The notes below the pieces were generated by a model, which saw only the letters and a program-made list of their open reading frames with translations, was not told the origin of the DNA and did no database searches. A stretch of DNA of 64,000 bases, taken from NCBI RefSeq assembly GCF_001884735.1, contig NZ_MJAP01000013.1, positions 1 to 64,000 on the forward strand, read 5' to 3'. Position numbers and translations under genes: made by a program. Positions 16,096 to 26,177 of the stretch are shown here, piece after piece. This stretch comes from Natronohydrobacter thiooxidans. GTDB taxonomy: Bacteria > Pseudomonadota > Alphaproteobacteria > Rhodobacterales > Rhodobacteraceae. How positions within the stretch are numbered: the stretch's first letter is position 1; every line of letters starts with the position of its first letter.

Positions 16096-16962
16096 ATGTC
16101 CACCAAGGCTTCGCGCTCTGCCGCGCGGTTGATGCTGGCGCCTGCGGTCATCCTGCTTCTGGGCTGGATGCTGGTGCCCCTCACCCTCACGCTGATCTTC
16201 TCTTTCCAGCGCTATCTGCCCCTGCGCGGCGGGTTTCAGGGCTGGGTCGGTTTCGAGAACTATGTCCGTTTCGTCACCTCCAGCGCCTTCTGGCCCTCGG
16301 TTCAGGCGACGGTCATCATTGTCGGTGGCGTGCTCTTGATCACTGTCACCCTTGGCATTCTGCTGGCGATCCTGCTGGATCAGCCGATGTGGGGGCAGGG
16401 GATGGTGCGGATCCTTGTCATCGCACCTTTCTTCGTCATGCCGACCGTTTCGGGGCTGGTGTGGAAGAACATGTTCATGGACCCCAATAACGGGCTGTTG
16501 TCGCATCTGTGGCGATCTGTCGGGGCTGATCCGATCATCTGGCTGTCGGATGCCTCGATGCTGTCGATCATCCTGATCGTGTCCTGGCAATGGCTGCCTT
16601 TCGCAACGCTGATCCTGCTGACGGCGATCCAGTCGCTGGACAGCGAACAGCTAGAGGCCGCCGAGATGGACGGCGCGCCCATGCTCTCGCGTTTCTGGCA
16701 TATCATCCTGCCGCATCTCGCGCGCGCCATCACCATCGTCATCCTGATCCAGACGATTTTCTTGCTGGCGATCTTCGCCGAGATTTTCGTCACGACCCAA
16801 GGCTCGTTCGGAACAAGGACGCTGACCTATCTGATCTTCCAGCGCGTGCTGGAAAGCCAGAATGTGGGCCTTGGCTCTGCCGGGGGGATTTATGCGGTCA
16901 TTCTCGCCAATATCTTTGCGCTCTTTCTGATGCGCATCGTCGGCAAGAATCTGGACCGCTAG
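16096..16962 (+). CDS. smoF: Polyol ABC transporter permease SmoF
   Basis: The 288-residue inner-membrane protein has six predicted spans and belongs to the MalF-like permease family. The EAA loop that contacts the ATPase is visible at about residue 190 as LEAAEMDGAPMLSRFWHIILP. It starts 97 bp after smoE, behind two hairpins, and is followed by smoG after 10 bp. With SmoG it forms the translocation pore for hexitols. Confidence 0.92.
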   Translation: MSTKASRSAARLMLAPAVILLLGWMLVPLTLTLIFSFQRYLPLRGGFQGWVGFENYVRFVTSSAFWPSVQATVIIVGGVLLITVTLGILLAILLDQPMWGQGMVRILVIAPFFVMPTVSGLVWKNMFMDPNNGLLSHLWRSVGADPIIWLSDASMLSIILIVSWQWLPFATLILLTAIQSLDSEQLEAAEMDGAPMLSRFWHIILPHLARAITIVILIQTIFLLAIFAEIFVTTQGSFGTRTLTYLIFQRVLESQNVGLGSAGGIYAVILANIFALFLMRIVGKNLDR

Positions 16963-16972
16963 GGAGGGGACC

Positions 16973-17803
16973 ATGGCACGCTCTGTCACGACACAACGCA
17001 AGTCACTCAATACCTTCATCGCCTGGACCATCGGCCTGCTGATCTTCTTTCCGATCCTCTGGACGATCCTCACCAGCTTCAAGACCGAGGCGCAGGCCAT
17101 TGCCGACCCGCCGGTGTGGTTCTTCTTCGACTGGACGCTGGAGAATTACCGCGTGGTGCAGGAGCGCTCGAATTACAGCCGCTTCCTGTGGAACTCGATC
17201 ATCATCGCGGGCGGCTCGACGATCCTTGGCATGATCATCGCAATTCCGGCGGCCTGGTCGATGGCCTTTGTGCCGTCGAACCGCACCAAGGATATCCTGC
17301 TCTGGATGCTCTCGACCAAGATGCTGCCCGCCGTGGGCGTGCTCTATCCGATCTATCTGATCTTCATCCGGTTCGGGCTTCTGGACACGCGGATCGGGCT
17401 GACCCTCGTGCTGATGCTGATCAACCTGCCGATCATGGTCTGGATGCTCTACACCTATTTCAAGGAAATCCCCGGCGAGATCCTGGAGGCCGCGCGGATG
17501 GACGGGGCCGGGCTGAAAGAGGAAATCCTCTATGTGCTGACGCCCATGGCGATCCCCGGCATCGCCTCGACCGTGCTCTTGAACATCATTCTGGCCTGGA
17601 ATGAGGCGTTCTGGACGCTGAACCTGACCGCGGCCCGTGCAGCCCCGCTGACGGCCTTCATCGCCAGCTATTCCAGCCCCGAGGGCCTGTTCTACGCGAA
17701 GCTATCGGCGGCCTCGACCATGGCGATTGCGCCGATCCTGATCCTTGGCTGGTTCAGCCAGAAACAACTTGTGCGCGGTCTGACCTTTGGCGCCGTGAAG
17801 TAA
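16973..17803 (+). CDS. smoG: Polyol ABC transporter permease SmoG
   Basis: The 276-residue MalG-like permease has six predicted membrane spans. Its EAA loop reads LEAARMDGAGLKEEILYVLTP. The C-terminus FSQKQLVRGLTFGAVK is typical of MalG-type subunits, which end with a conserved QRYFVRGLTAGAVK-like motif. A GGGAGGGG Shine-Dalgarno lies just before ATG 16973. The smoK gene follows after 12 bp. It works with SmoF and SmoK in hexitol uptake. Confidence 0.92.
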   Translation: MARSVTTQRKSLNTFIAWTIGLLIFFPILWTILTSFKTEAQAIADPPVWFFFDWTLENYRVVQERSNYSRFLWNSIIIAGGSTILGMIIAIPAAWSMAFVPSNRTKDILLWMLSTKMLPAVGVLYPIYLIFIRFGLLDTRIGLTLVLMLINLPIMVWMLYTYFKEIPGEILEAARMDGAGLKEEILYVLTPMAIPGIASTVLLNIILAWNEAFWTLNLTAARAAPLTAFIASYSSPEGLFYAKLSAASTMAIAPILILGWFSQKQLVRGLTFGAVK

Positions 17804-17815
17804 GGAGCACTGAAA

Positions 17816-18820
17816 ATGGGACAAATCGTTCTGCAACAGGTGACCAAAAGCTTCGGCGAAGTCACGGTCATCCCGCCGCTGGATCTGACCATCGAGGATG
17901 GCGAGTTCACGGTCTTCGTCGGCCCCTCGGGCTGCGGCAAATCCACACTTCTGCGCCTCATTGCGGGGTTGGAGGATGTGTCCTCGGGCGAAATCCGGAT
18001 CGATGGCAAGGAATCCGCCTCGATCCCGCCCGCCAAACGCGGCCTTGCCATGGTGTTTCAGTCCTACGCGCTCTATCCGCATATGTCGGTGCGCAAGAAT
18101 ATCGCCTTTCCGCTGCGCATGGCCGGTCTCGACAGGGCTGAGCAGGATCGCAGGGTCGAGCAGGCCGCATCCGTGCTGAACCTGACCGATTATCTGGACC
18201 GTCGCCCCGGCCAGTTATCGGGTGGTCAGCGTCAGCGTGTTGCCATCGGCCGCGCCATCGTGCGCGAACCGGCAGCGTTTCTCTTTGACGAGCCGCTGTC
18301 GAATCTGGATGCAGCCCTGCGCGTCGGCATGCGGCTGGAAATCAGCGAACTGCATAACCGGCTGAAAACCACCATGATCTATGTGACCCATGATCAGGTC
18401 GAGGCAATGACCATGGCCGACAAGATCGTGGTGCTGCGCGCAGGTTTTATCGAGCAGGTCGGCAGTCCGCTGGAACTATATAAAAACCCGCGCAACCTGT
18501 TTGTCGCAGGCTTCATCGGCTCGCCGAAAATGAACCTGATCGAGGGGGCAGAGGCCGCAAAGCACAACGCGACCACAATCGGCATCCGCCCCGAACATAT
18601 CCACATCAGCGCCGAAGGGGGGGCGTGGTCGGGCACTGTCGGGGTTTCGGAACATCTGGGGTCGGACACGTTCTTCCATGTTCAGGACACAGGCCTGGGC
18701 GACACTGTGACCGTGCGCGCCGATGGCGAGGTGAGTTTCCGCCATGGCGACCGCATCTTCCTGACCCCGCGCGACGAGATGATCCACCGCTTTGACGCAC
18801 AGGGGCTGCGGATCGCATGA
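17816..18820 (+). CDS. smoK: Polyol ABC transporter ATP-binding protein SmoK
   Basis: The 334-residue ATPase of the MalK/UgpC family has Walker [10 protein letters not shown] near residue 38 and the ABC signature [13 protein letters not shown]. Walker B with D-loop reads [11 protein letters not shown], and the switch His is in YVTHDQVEA. Residues 240-334 form the C-terminal regulatory (TOBE/OB) domain with GIRPEHIHI. It energises the SmoFG pore. Its stop overlaps the smoS start by 4 bp. Confidence 0.93.
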   Translation: MGQIVLQQVTKSFGEVTVIPPLDLTIEDGEFTVFVGPSGCGKSTLLRLIAGLEDVSSGEIRIDGKESASIPPAKRGLAMVFQSYALYPHMSVRKNIAFPLRMAGLDRAEQDRRVEQAASVLNLTDYLDRRPGQLSGGQRQRVAIGRAIVREPAAFLFDEPLSNLDAALRVGMRLEISELHNRLKTTMIYVTHDQVEAMTMADKIVVLRAGFIEQVGSPLELYKNPRNLFVAGFIGSPKMNLIEGAEAAKHNATTIGIRPEHIHISAEGGAWSGTVGVSEHLGSDTFFHVQDTGLGDTVTVRADGEVSFRHGDRIFLTPRDEMIHRFDAQGLRIA

Positions 18821-19590
18821 CACGGCTGCAAGGGAAAACCGCCCTGATCACGGGTGCTGCGCGCGGGATCGGTCTGGCCTTTGCCGAAGCCTATCTGCGC
18901 GAAGGCGCGCAGGTGGCGCTGGCCGATATCGATGTCGCGCGGGCGCGGACAGAAGCCGCAAGGCTCGGCCCTGCCGCCTTCGCGGTCGAAATGGATGTGA
19001 CCCGGCAGGACAGTATTGACAATGCTGTCGCGGCGAGCGTGGCGCATTTCGGCCAGATCGACATTCTGATCAACAATGCCGCGATCTTCACCGCCGCCCC
19101 GATTGCCGAGATCACGCGCGAGGAGTACGCCCGCTGTTTCGAGATCAATGTGGCGGGCACGCTCTTTACCATGCAGGCCGTGGCGCGCCATATGATCGAG
19201 CGCGGGCAGGGCGGCAAGATCATCAATATGGCCAGCCAGGCCGGGCGCCGGGGCGAGGCGCTGGTGGCGGTCTATTGCGCGAGCAAGGCCGCGATCATCA
19301 GCCTGACCCAATCGGCGGGGCTGAACCTGATCCAGCACCGCATCAATGTCAACGCCATCGCGCCCGGCGTGGTCGATGGCGAGCATTGGGACGGTGTGGA
19401 CGCGTTCTTCGCGAAATACGAGAACAAGGCCCCCGGCCAGAAAAAGCGCGAGGTCGGTGCGTCGGTCCCGTTCGGGCGCATGGGGGTGGCCAGCGACCTG
19501 ACCGGCATGGCAGTGTTCCTTGCCAGCGCCGAGGCCGATTATATCGTCGCCCAGACCTATAATGTGGATGGCGGCCAATGGATGAGCTGA
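18817..19590 (+). CDS. smoS: Sorbitol (L-iditol) 2-dehydrogenase, short-chain type
   Basis: This 257-residue short-chain dehydrogenase has a dinucleotide loop TGAARGIG at residues 12-19 and an acidic D at the end of strand 2 (LADID), indicating NAD preference. It also has NNAA, a catalytic Ser in NMASQAG, and Tyr153/Lys157 in VYCASKAA. In the Rhodobacter smo operon the corresponding enzyme oxidises sorbitol to fructose and galactitol to tagatose. Overlap with smoK (ATGA) and with mtlK (13 bp) shows tight coupling. Exact polyol specificity is inferred from context. Confidence 0.88.
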   Translation: MTRLQGKTALITGAARGIGLAFAEAYLREGAQVALADIDVARARTEAARLGPAAFAVEMDVTRQDSIDNAVAASVAHFGQIDILINNAAIFTAAPIAEITREEYARCFEINVAGTLFTMQAVARHMIERGQGGKIINMASQAGRRGEALVAVYCASKAAIISLTQSAGLNLIQHRINVNAIAPGVVDGEHWDGVDAFFAKYENKAPGQKKREVGASVPFGRMGVASDLTGMAVFLASAEADYIVAQTYNVDGGQWMS

Positions 19591-21065
19591 TCCCGCTTCG
19601 ACTGGCCCGGCTGGCCGAGCTTCCCTCCGGGGTGGTCGGACCACGCTATGCCCGCGCAGATCTGTCGCCGGGGATCGTGCATATCGGGCTGGGCAATTTC
19701 CACCGCGCGCATCAGGCCTGGTATACGCACCGGCTGATGCAAGAGGGGCGGGCGCTGGACTGGGCCATCATCGGCGCCGGTGTCCGGGCAGGCGACAGCG
19801 CCATGCGCGCCAAGCTGCTGGGGCAGGATTGCCTGACCACGCTGATCACGCTGGACCCGGCGGGCAGATCGGCGGAAGTGACCGGCGCGATGGTGGATTT
19901 CCTGCCGGTCGAGGCGGAGAACCGCGCCCTGATCGCGCGCATGGCGCGGCCTGATATCCGCATCGTCTCGCTGACCGTGACCGAGGGTGGCTATTACCGC
20001 CATCCGCAAACCGGCGCGCTGGATCTGGATCACCCCGATATCCGCTTCGATGCCGCCAACCCGGACACCCCGCGCACGGCGTTCGGGGCCATGGTCGCCG
20101 CCCTGCGGTTGCGGCGCGCGCAGGGCGCGGGGCCGTTCACGGGGCTTTGCTGCGACAATCTGCAGGCCAATGGCGGGATCCTGCGCCAGACCATCGTGGG
20201 GCTGGCGCGGCTCTCTGATCCGGGGCTGGCTGACTGGATCGACGCGGAATGCCGTTTTCCAGACAGTATGGTGGATTGCATCGTGCCCGCCACCGGCGCG
20301 CGCGAGATCGACCTCGCGCGGGGTCTGGGGCTGGATGACGCCGCCCCGGTCACGCATGAGCGGTTCCGCCAATGGGTGATCGAGGATGATTTCTGCGCGG
20401 GCCGCCCGGACTGGGATCGCGCGGGGGCGGTTTTCACCTCGGATGTCCATGCCTATGAGGCGATGAAGATCCGCATCCTCAATGGCGGCCATCAGGTGAT
20501 CTGCGGGGCGGCTGAATTGCTGGGGATTGACACGATCGCCGCGACCATGGCTCATGCGGGTATCCGTGCCCTGTTTCGCAGGGTCTGCCTGACCGAGATC
20601 GCCCCCCATGTCGCGCCTGTGCCGGAAATGAGCGTTGCTGAGTATATCGACCTGATCGAGACGCGTTTTGCCAATCCCGAGATCCTGGACACCACACGCC
20701 GGGTCGCCTTTGACGGATCCAGCCGCCATGCGGGCTTCATCCTGCCCGCAATCCGCGACGGATTGCGCAAGGGCACCCCGGTCGCGGGGCTGGCGCTGGT
20801 CTCGGCGCTCTGGGCGCTGCACTGCGACGGGCGGCGCGAGGATGGCAGCGAGATCGCGGCGAATGACCCGCTCTGGCCGGAACTCAGGCGCGCCGCGCAG
20901 GCCGCCCTGACGCGGCCCGAGGCGTGGCTGGAGCGGGTGCATATCTATGGTGATCTGAAAGATGCCCCGCGTTTCGCGCAGGCGTTCGGGGACTGGCATC
21001 GCGCGCTTCTCGCGGAGGGGGTCGAGGCGACGCTGGCGCGCTATCTGGCAGGGCAGGCGGCATGA
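19578..21065 (+). CDS. mtlK: Mannitol 2-dehydrogenase
   Basis: This 495-residue enzyme belongs to the long-chain polyol-specific mannitol dehydrogenase family and oxidises D-mannitol to D-fructose with NAD. It has VHIGLGNFHRAHQAWY near residue 32 (nucleotide-binding region) and SLTVTEGGYY. The C-terminal catalytic part contains MKIRILNGGHQVICGAAELLG, with the conserved KxxxxNxxH pattern. The start lies inside the 3' end of smoS (13-bp overlap) and the stop overlaps the kinase start by 4 bp. Length and motifs agree with the Rhodobacter MtlK enzyme. Confidence 0.92.
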   Translation: MDELIPLRLARLAELPSGVVGPRYARADLSPGIVHIGLGNFHRAHQAWYTHRLMQEGRALDWAIIGAGVRAGDSAMRAKLLGQDCLTTLITLDPAGRSAEVTGAMVDFLPVEAENRALIARMARPDIRIVSLTVTEGGYYRHPQTGALDLDHPDIRFDAANPDTPRTAFGAMVAALRLRRAQGAGPFTGLCCDNLQANGGILRQTIVGLARLSDPGLADWIDAECRFPDSMVDCIVPATGAREIDLARGLGLDDAAPVTHERFRQWVIEDDFCAGRPDWDRAGAVFTSDVHAYEAMKIRILNGGHQVICGAAELLGIDTIAATMAHAGIRALFRRVCLTEIAPHVAPVPEMSVAEYIDLIETRFANPEILDTTRRVAFDGSSRHAGFILPAIRDGLRKGTPVAGLALVSALWALHCDGRREDGSEIAANDPLWPELRRAAQAALTRPEAWLERVHIYGDLKDAPRFAQAFGDWHRALLAEGVEATLARYLAGQAA

Positions 21066-21718
21066 GCGCTGTGGCCTCGGGATCGGTATTCGACGCGGGC
21101 TCGGAAACCGGTCAGGCGCTGCTGGCCCGGCTGCGTGGATTTGCTGGCCAGACGCGCAAGCTGATCGCTGTGGCGGGACCGCCTGCAAGCGGCAAATCGG
21201 TGATCTCTGCGGCGCTGCGCGATCTGCTGCAACAAGACGGGATCACAGTCGAAGTGGTGCCGATGGACGGGTTCCATCTCGACAATGCCCTGCTTGACGC
21301 GCGCGGGCTTCGCGCGCGCAAGGGTGCGCCCGAGACATTCGACGCTGCCGGTTTCATCGCCCTGATCCATCGGCTGAAAACCGAGGCAGAGGTGGTCTAT
21401 CCGCTCTTTGACCGCGCGCGCGATCTGTCGATTGCCGGGGCGGGCGTGATCGCGCCGGATTGCGATATGGTCATCATCGAGGGGAATTACCTGCTCTTCG
21501 ACGAACAGCCCTGGTCGGAACTGGCGGGCCTGTGGGATCTCGCGATCTGGCTGGATACGCCGGTCGAGACCGTGCGGCAGCGCTGCATCCGCCGCTGGCT
21601 GACCCATGGTCATGACCCGGAGGCCGCGCAGCAGCGCGCAGAAGGCAACGATCTTGCCAATGCGCGCCGGATCATCGCCGCGCGCCTGCCTGCCGATCTG
21701 ACCTTATCCGACCCGTAA
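21062..21718 (+). CDS. P-loop sugar/nucleoside kinase (FrcK/uridine kinase-like)
   Basis: The 218-residue P-loop kinase has Walker A GPPASGKS at residues 39-46. It has the MDGFHLDN substrate motif common to uridine kinase and pantothenate kinase relatives, and MVIIEGNYLLFDEQPW as the Walker B-like segment. As the last gene of the polyol operon, with ATGA overlap, it may phosphorylate the fructose made by SmoS and MtlK, as proposed for FrcK-type proteins in rhizobia. That substrate is an inference from position; a nucleoside kinase role cannot be excluded. A strong terminator follows. Confidence 0.75.
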   Translation: MSAVASGSVFDAGSETGQALLARLRGFAGQTRKLIAVAGPPASGKSVISAALRDLLQQDGITVEVVPMDGFHLDNALLDARGLRARKGAPETFDAAGFIALIHRLKTEAEVVYPLFDRARDLSIAGAGVIAPDCDMVIIEGNYLLFDEQPWSELAGLWDLAIWLDTPVETVRQRCIRRWLTHGHDPEAAQQRAEGNDLANARRIIAARLPADLTLSDP

Positions 21719-21744
21719 TCCCGGCAGTCTGCTGGCCAGACAAA

Positions 21745-21770
21745 ACCGCGCCGCAGATATGCGGCGCGGT
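21745..21770. terminator. Bidirectional terminator between convergent operons
   Basis: ACCGCGCCGCA-gata-TGCGGCGCGGT is a perfect 11-bp stem with a tetraloop, followed on the plus strand by CTTTCC and on the minus strand by TTTTG. It separates the polyol operon (plus) from the FAH-SDR operon (minus). Confidence 0.8.
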
Positions 21771-21806
21771 CTTTCCTGTGCCACACCCGCTGGCGCGGCG
21801 CAGCGC

Positions 21807-22655
21807 TCATTCCGGGTCGGCGATCACGTCCTGACGCTGCTGACCCAGCCCGGCAATGCCCAGTTCCACCACATCCCCCGGCGCCAGATAGCGCGGGGGT
21901 TTCATGCCCAGCCCCACACCGGGCGGGGTGCCGGTCGAGATAACGTCGCCCGGCATCAGGCTCATGAACTGGCTCAGATAGCTCACCAGATGCGCGACGC
22001 CGAAGACCATGGTCCGGGTCGAGCCCTTCTGCATGCTCTCGTCATTCACACTCAGCCACATCTCTAGATCCTGCGGATCCGCAACTTCCTCGCGGGTGAC
22101 CAGCCAGGGGCCAAGCGGTCCGAAATTGTCGCAGCTCTTGCCCTTGGTCCATTGGCCTGAGCGCTCGATCTGGAAGGCGCGTTCGGAGATATCATTGGTG
22201 ACGGCAAAGCCCGCGACATGGGTCATCGCCTGTTCAGGCGTGACATATTTGGCGCGGGTGCCGATGATCACAGCCAGTTCCACCTCCCAATCCGTCTTGA
22301 CGGAACCACGCGGCAAAAGGATCGGATCATTCGGCCCGCAGATCGCGCTGGTGGCCTTCATGAAGATGATCGGCTCTGCCGGAACCGCAGCCCCGGTTTC
22401 GGCGGCGTGATCGGAATAGTTCAGCCCGATGCAGATGAATTTGCCGGTGCCCGCGACACAGGCCCCCAGCCGTGCCGCCGGATCCACCTGTGGCAGACGC
22501 GCAGGGTCGAGCGCGCGCAACTGCGCAAGGCCCGCATCGGAAAGCACCTTGCCGCCGATATCAGGGACGATGCCCGACAGATCGCGGATCGTGCCATCTC
22601 CATCCAGCATCCCCGGTTTTTCAGCCCCGCGCGGACCATGGCGTAACAGTTTCAT
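21807..22655 (-). CDS. Fumarylacetoacetate hydrolase-family protein
   Basis: The 282-residue cytoplasmic hydrolase of the FAH fold has metal ligands in the pattern DWEVELAVIIG (E-x-E). It also has the FAVTNDISERAFQ and STGTPPGVGLGM segments, which are diagnostic of the 2,4-diketo-3-deoxy-L-fuconate hydrolase and ureidoglycolate-lyase-like subgroup. The preceding gene is a short-chain dehydrogenase only 15 bp away. That pairing (dehydrogenase of a 2-keto-3-deoxy sugar acid, then hydrolysis of the diketo acid) is known from L-fucose and L-rhamnose non-phosphorylative routes. Substrate assignment remains inference. Confidence 0.85.
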   Translation of the reverse strand: MKLLRHGPRGAEKPGMLDGDGTIRDLSGIVPDIGGKVLSDAGLAQLRALDPARLPQVDPAARLGACVAGTGKFICIGLNYSDHAAETGAAVPAEPIIFMKATSAICGPNDPILLPRGSVKTDWEVELAVIIGTRAKYVTPEQAMTHVAGFAVTNDISERAFQIERSGQWTKGKSCDNFGPLGPWLVTREEVADPQDLEMWLSVNDESMQKGSTRTMVFGVAHLVSYLSQFMSLMPGDVISTGTPPGVGLGMKPPRYLAPGDVVELGIAGLGQQRQDVIADPE

Positions 22656-22670
22656 GCGCGTTCCTTTCCT

Positions 22671-24051
<1,381 letters not shown>

Positions 24052-24090
24052 AGTGGTACCTTGTCTTGCCGATATGGTCATCTTCGCCAC

Positions 24091-24105
24091 CATAGTTGCA
24101 GTATG
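24091..24105. promoter_or_regulatory. Lrp-box-like dyad in the divergent promoter
   Basis: CATA-GTTGCAG-TATG is a 15-bp imperfect palindrome, the size and style of Lrp/AsnC sites, midway between the regulator gene and arginase. Confidence 0.4.
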
Positions 24106-24116
24106 TCCAGTTGAAT

Positions 24117-24137
24117 CTGTCGCGTTTTGCGCGACAG
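24117..24137. promoter_or_regulatory. Perfect dyad before arginase
   Basis: CTGTCGCG-TTTTG-CGCGACAG is a perfect 8-bp inverted repeat with a 5-nt spacer. It ends 23 bp before the arginase ATG. It could be an operator or a 5'-leader hairpin. Confidence 0.5.
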
Positions 24138-24160
24138 ATGAAGGAAAACAGGAGCAAGTG

Positions 24161-25090
24161 ATGAACCCGCCCACAGTGATCGGTGCCCCGGTCGATAGCG
24201 GCCAGCGCCAGCCCGGCTGCCTGATGGGTCCGGCGGCCTATCGTGTCGCGGGGCTGCATGAGATATTGGCGGCGCTGGGCCATCCGGCGCTGGATCGCGG
24301 CGATCTGGCCTTGCCCGACACATTGCCCGCCTGCGCGCCGCCCAACCCGGCACTGGACCAATTGCCCGAAACGCTGGCCTGGACGGCGCTGATCCGCGAT
24401 GCGGTCACGGCGGAACTGGACCTTGGTCGCCTGCCCATCGTGCTGGGCGGGGATCACGCGCTGGCGCTCGGATCGGTCGCGGGCGCGGCGGCCCATGCTG
24501 CGCGGATCGGGCGGCCCCTGTTCCTGCTCTGGCTGGATGCGCATAGCGATTTCCACACCCCGATCAGCAGCATATCGGGCAATCTGCATGGCACGCCGCT
24601 TGCCTATGCGGCAGGGCGCGCGGGGTTTGCGCCTTTCCCGCCTTTTCCCGCGCCGATCCCGGCAGAGCGGATCTGCCTCTTCGGGATTCGCAGCGTCGAT
24701 CCTGCCGAACAGCGCGCGCTGGCCGAATATGATATCGCCGTCAATGACATGCGGGTGCTGGATGAACAGGGGATTGCCGCGCCGCTGCGGGCGTTTCTGC
24801 AGCGCGTTGCCGCGGAAAACGGCATGTTGCATGTCAGTCTGGATGTGGATTTCCTCGATCCCGCCATCGCGCCTGCGGTGGGCACCACGGTTCCCGGTGG
24901 CGCCACTTTCCGCGAGGCGCATCTGGTCTGCGAGATGATCCATGAGACTGGCTTGATGACGTCGCTTGATCTGGTCGAACTGAACCCGGCGCTGGATGAG
25001 CGCGGCCGCACCGCGCGGCTGATGGTCGATCTGCTGGGCAGTCTGATGGGCCGCAAGGTCTTTGACCGTCCCACGCGCAGTTTCACCTGA
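24161..25090 (+). CDS. rocF: Arginase
   Basis: This 309-residue manganese enzyme hydrolyses L-arginine to ornithine and urea. All six expected metal ligands can be seen: His99 in GGDHALALG, Asp126/His128/Asp130 in DAHSDFHTP, and Asp228/Asp230 in SLDVDFLDP. The upstream frame continues to 24044, but the AGGAG before ATG 24161 sets the start. The downstream ornithine cyclodeaminase gene uses its product, so the two form an arginine-to-proline route. Probable control by the divergent Lrp regulator. Confidence 0.93.
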   Translation: MNPPTVIGAPVDSGQRQPGCLMGPAAYRVAGLHEILAALGHPALDRGDLALPDTLPACAPPNPALDQLPETLAWTALIRDAVTAELDLGRLPIVLGGDHALALGSVAGAAAHAARIGRPLFLLWLDAHSDFHTPISSISGNLHGTPLAYAAGRAGFAPFPPFPAPIPAERICLFGIRSVDPAEQRALAEYDIAVNDMRVLDEQGIAAPLRAFLQRVAAENGMLHVSLDVDFLDPAIAPAVGTTVPGGATFREAHLVCEMIHETGLMTSLDLVELNPALDERGRTARLMVDLLGSLMGRKVFDRPTRSFT

Positions 25091-25102
25091 AGGAGCCCCG
25101 CC

Positions 25103-26164
25103 ATGTCCTCTCCCTCGCGCCAAGCGCTTGTGCCCTTTGTCAGTGTCGAGCACATGATGCGCCTTGTGCTGCATATCGGTGTCGAGCAGATGATGGTGGA
25201 CCTCGCCCATGCCATCGAGGCCGATTTCCGCCGCTGGCCGGAATTCGACAAGACGCCGCGTGTGGCCAGCCATTCCGATATCGGCGTGATCGAGTTGATG
25301 CCCACCTCGGACGGGCAGCACTACGGGTTCAAATATGTCAACGGGCACCCGTCCAACACCCGGCAGGGGTTGCAGACCGTCACTGCCTTTGGCGTGCTCG
25401 CAGATGTGGCAACCGGCTATCCGGTGCTGATATCGGAGATGACGATCCTGACCGCGCTGCGCACCGCCGCGACCAGCGCCTTGGCCGCGAAATGGCTCGC
25501 CCCGCGCGATGCACGTGTCATGGCGATGATCGGCAATGGCGCGCAGGCCGAATTTCAGGCGCTGGCGATGAAGGCCCTCTGCGGGATCGAAGAGGTCCGG
25601 CTCTATGACATCGACCCTGCCGCAACCCGCAAATGCAGCGCCAATCTGGCCGGGCGCGGGCTGCGTGTCATCGCTTGCACAACGGCGGAAGAGGCGATTC
25701 TGGGCGCGCAGATCATCACCACCTGCACCGCCGACAAGCAATATGCGACGATCCTGACCGACAATATGGTTGGCGGCGGGGTGCATATCAACGCGGTGGG
25801 CGGGGATTGCCCCGGCAAGACCGAATTGCACCGTGATATCCTGCTGCGCGCGGGTATCTTTGTCGAATACCCGCCCCAGACCCGGATCGAGGGCGAGATC
25901 CAGCAGCTTGACCCGGACCACCCTGTGACCGAGCTCTGGCAGGTGATCAGCGGCGCGGCCTTGGGGCGGCGCGATGCGGGGCAGGTCACGCTGTTTGACA
26001 GTGTGGGCTTTGCCATCGAGGATTTCAGCGCCCTGCGCCATGTTCACCAGTGCCTGCAGGGCACCGGCTTCTTTCAGGAACTGGACATGATCGCCGATCC
26101 CGACGACCCGCGCGACCTCTTCGGGATGCTCTGCCGCGCCGAGGCGGCAGTGCGGGTCGCCTGA
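25103..26164 (+). CDS. ocd: Ornithine cyclodeaminase
   Basis: This 353-residue NAD-dependent enzyme of the OCD/mu-crystallin family converts L-ornithine to L-proline and ammonia. Family blocks include HYGFKYVNGHPSNT near residue 75 (substrate-binding Lys), EMTILTALRTAATSALAA, the Rossmann loop MIGNGAQAEFQALA at about 140 and INAVGGDCPGKTEL. It lies 12 bp after arginase on the same strand, which supports the ornithine substrate over alanine or other amino acids. Confidence 0.93.
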   Translation: MSSPSRQALVPFVSVEHMMRLVLHIGVEQMMVDLAHAIEADFRRWPEFDKTPRVASHSDIGVIELMPTSDGQHYGFKYVNGHPSNTRQGLQTVTAFGVLADVATGYPVLISEMTILTALRTAATSALAAKWLAPRDARVMAMIGNGAQAEFQALAMKALCGIEEVRLYDIDPAATRKCSANLAGRGLRVIACTTAEEAILGAQIITTCTADKQYATILTDNMVGGGVHINAVGGDCPGKTELHRDILLRAGIFVEYPPQTRIEGEIQQLDPDHPVTELWQVISGAALGRRDAGQVTLFDSVGFAIEDFSALRHVHQCLQGTGFFQELDMIADPDDPRDLFGMLCRAEAAVRVA

Positions 26165-26177
26165 GCGCTGCCGGGGT

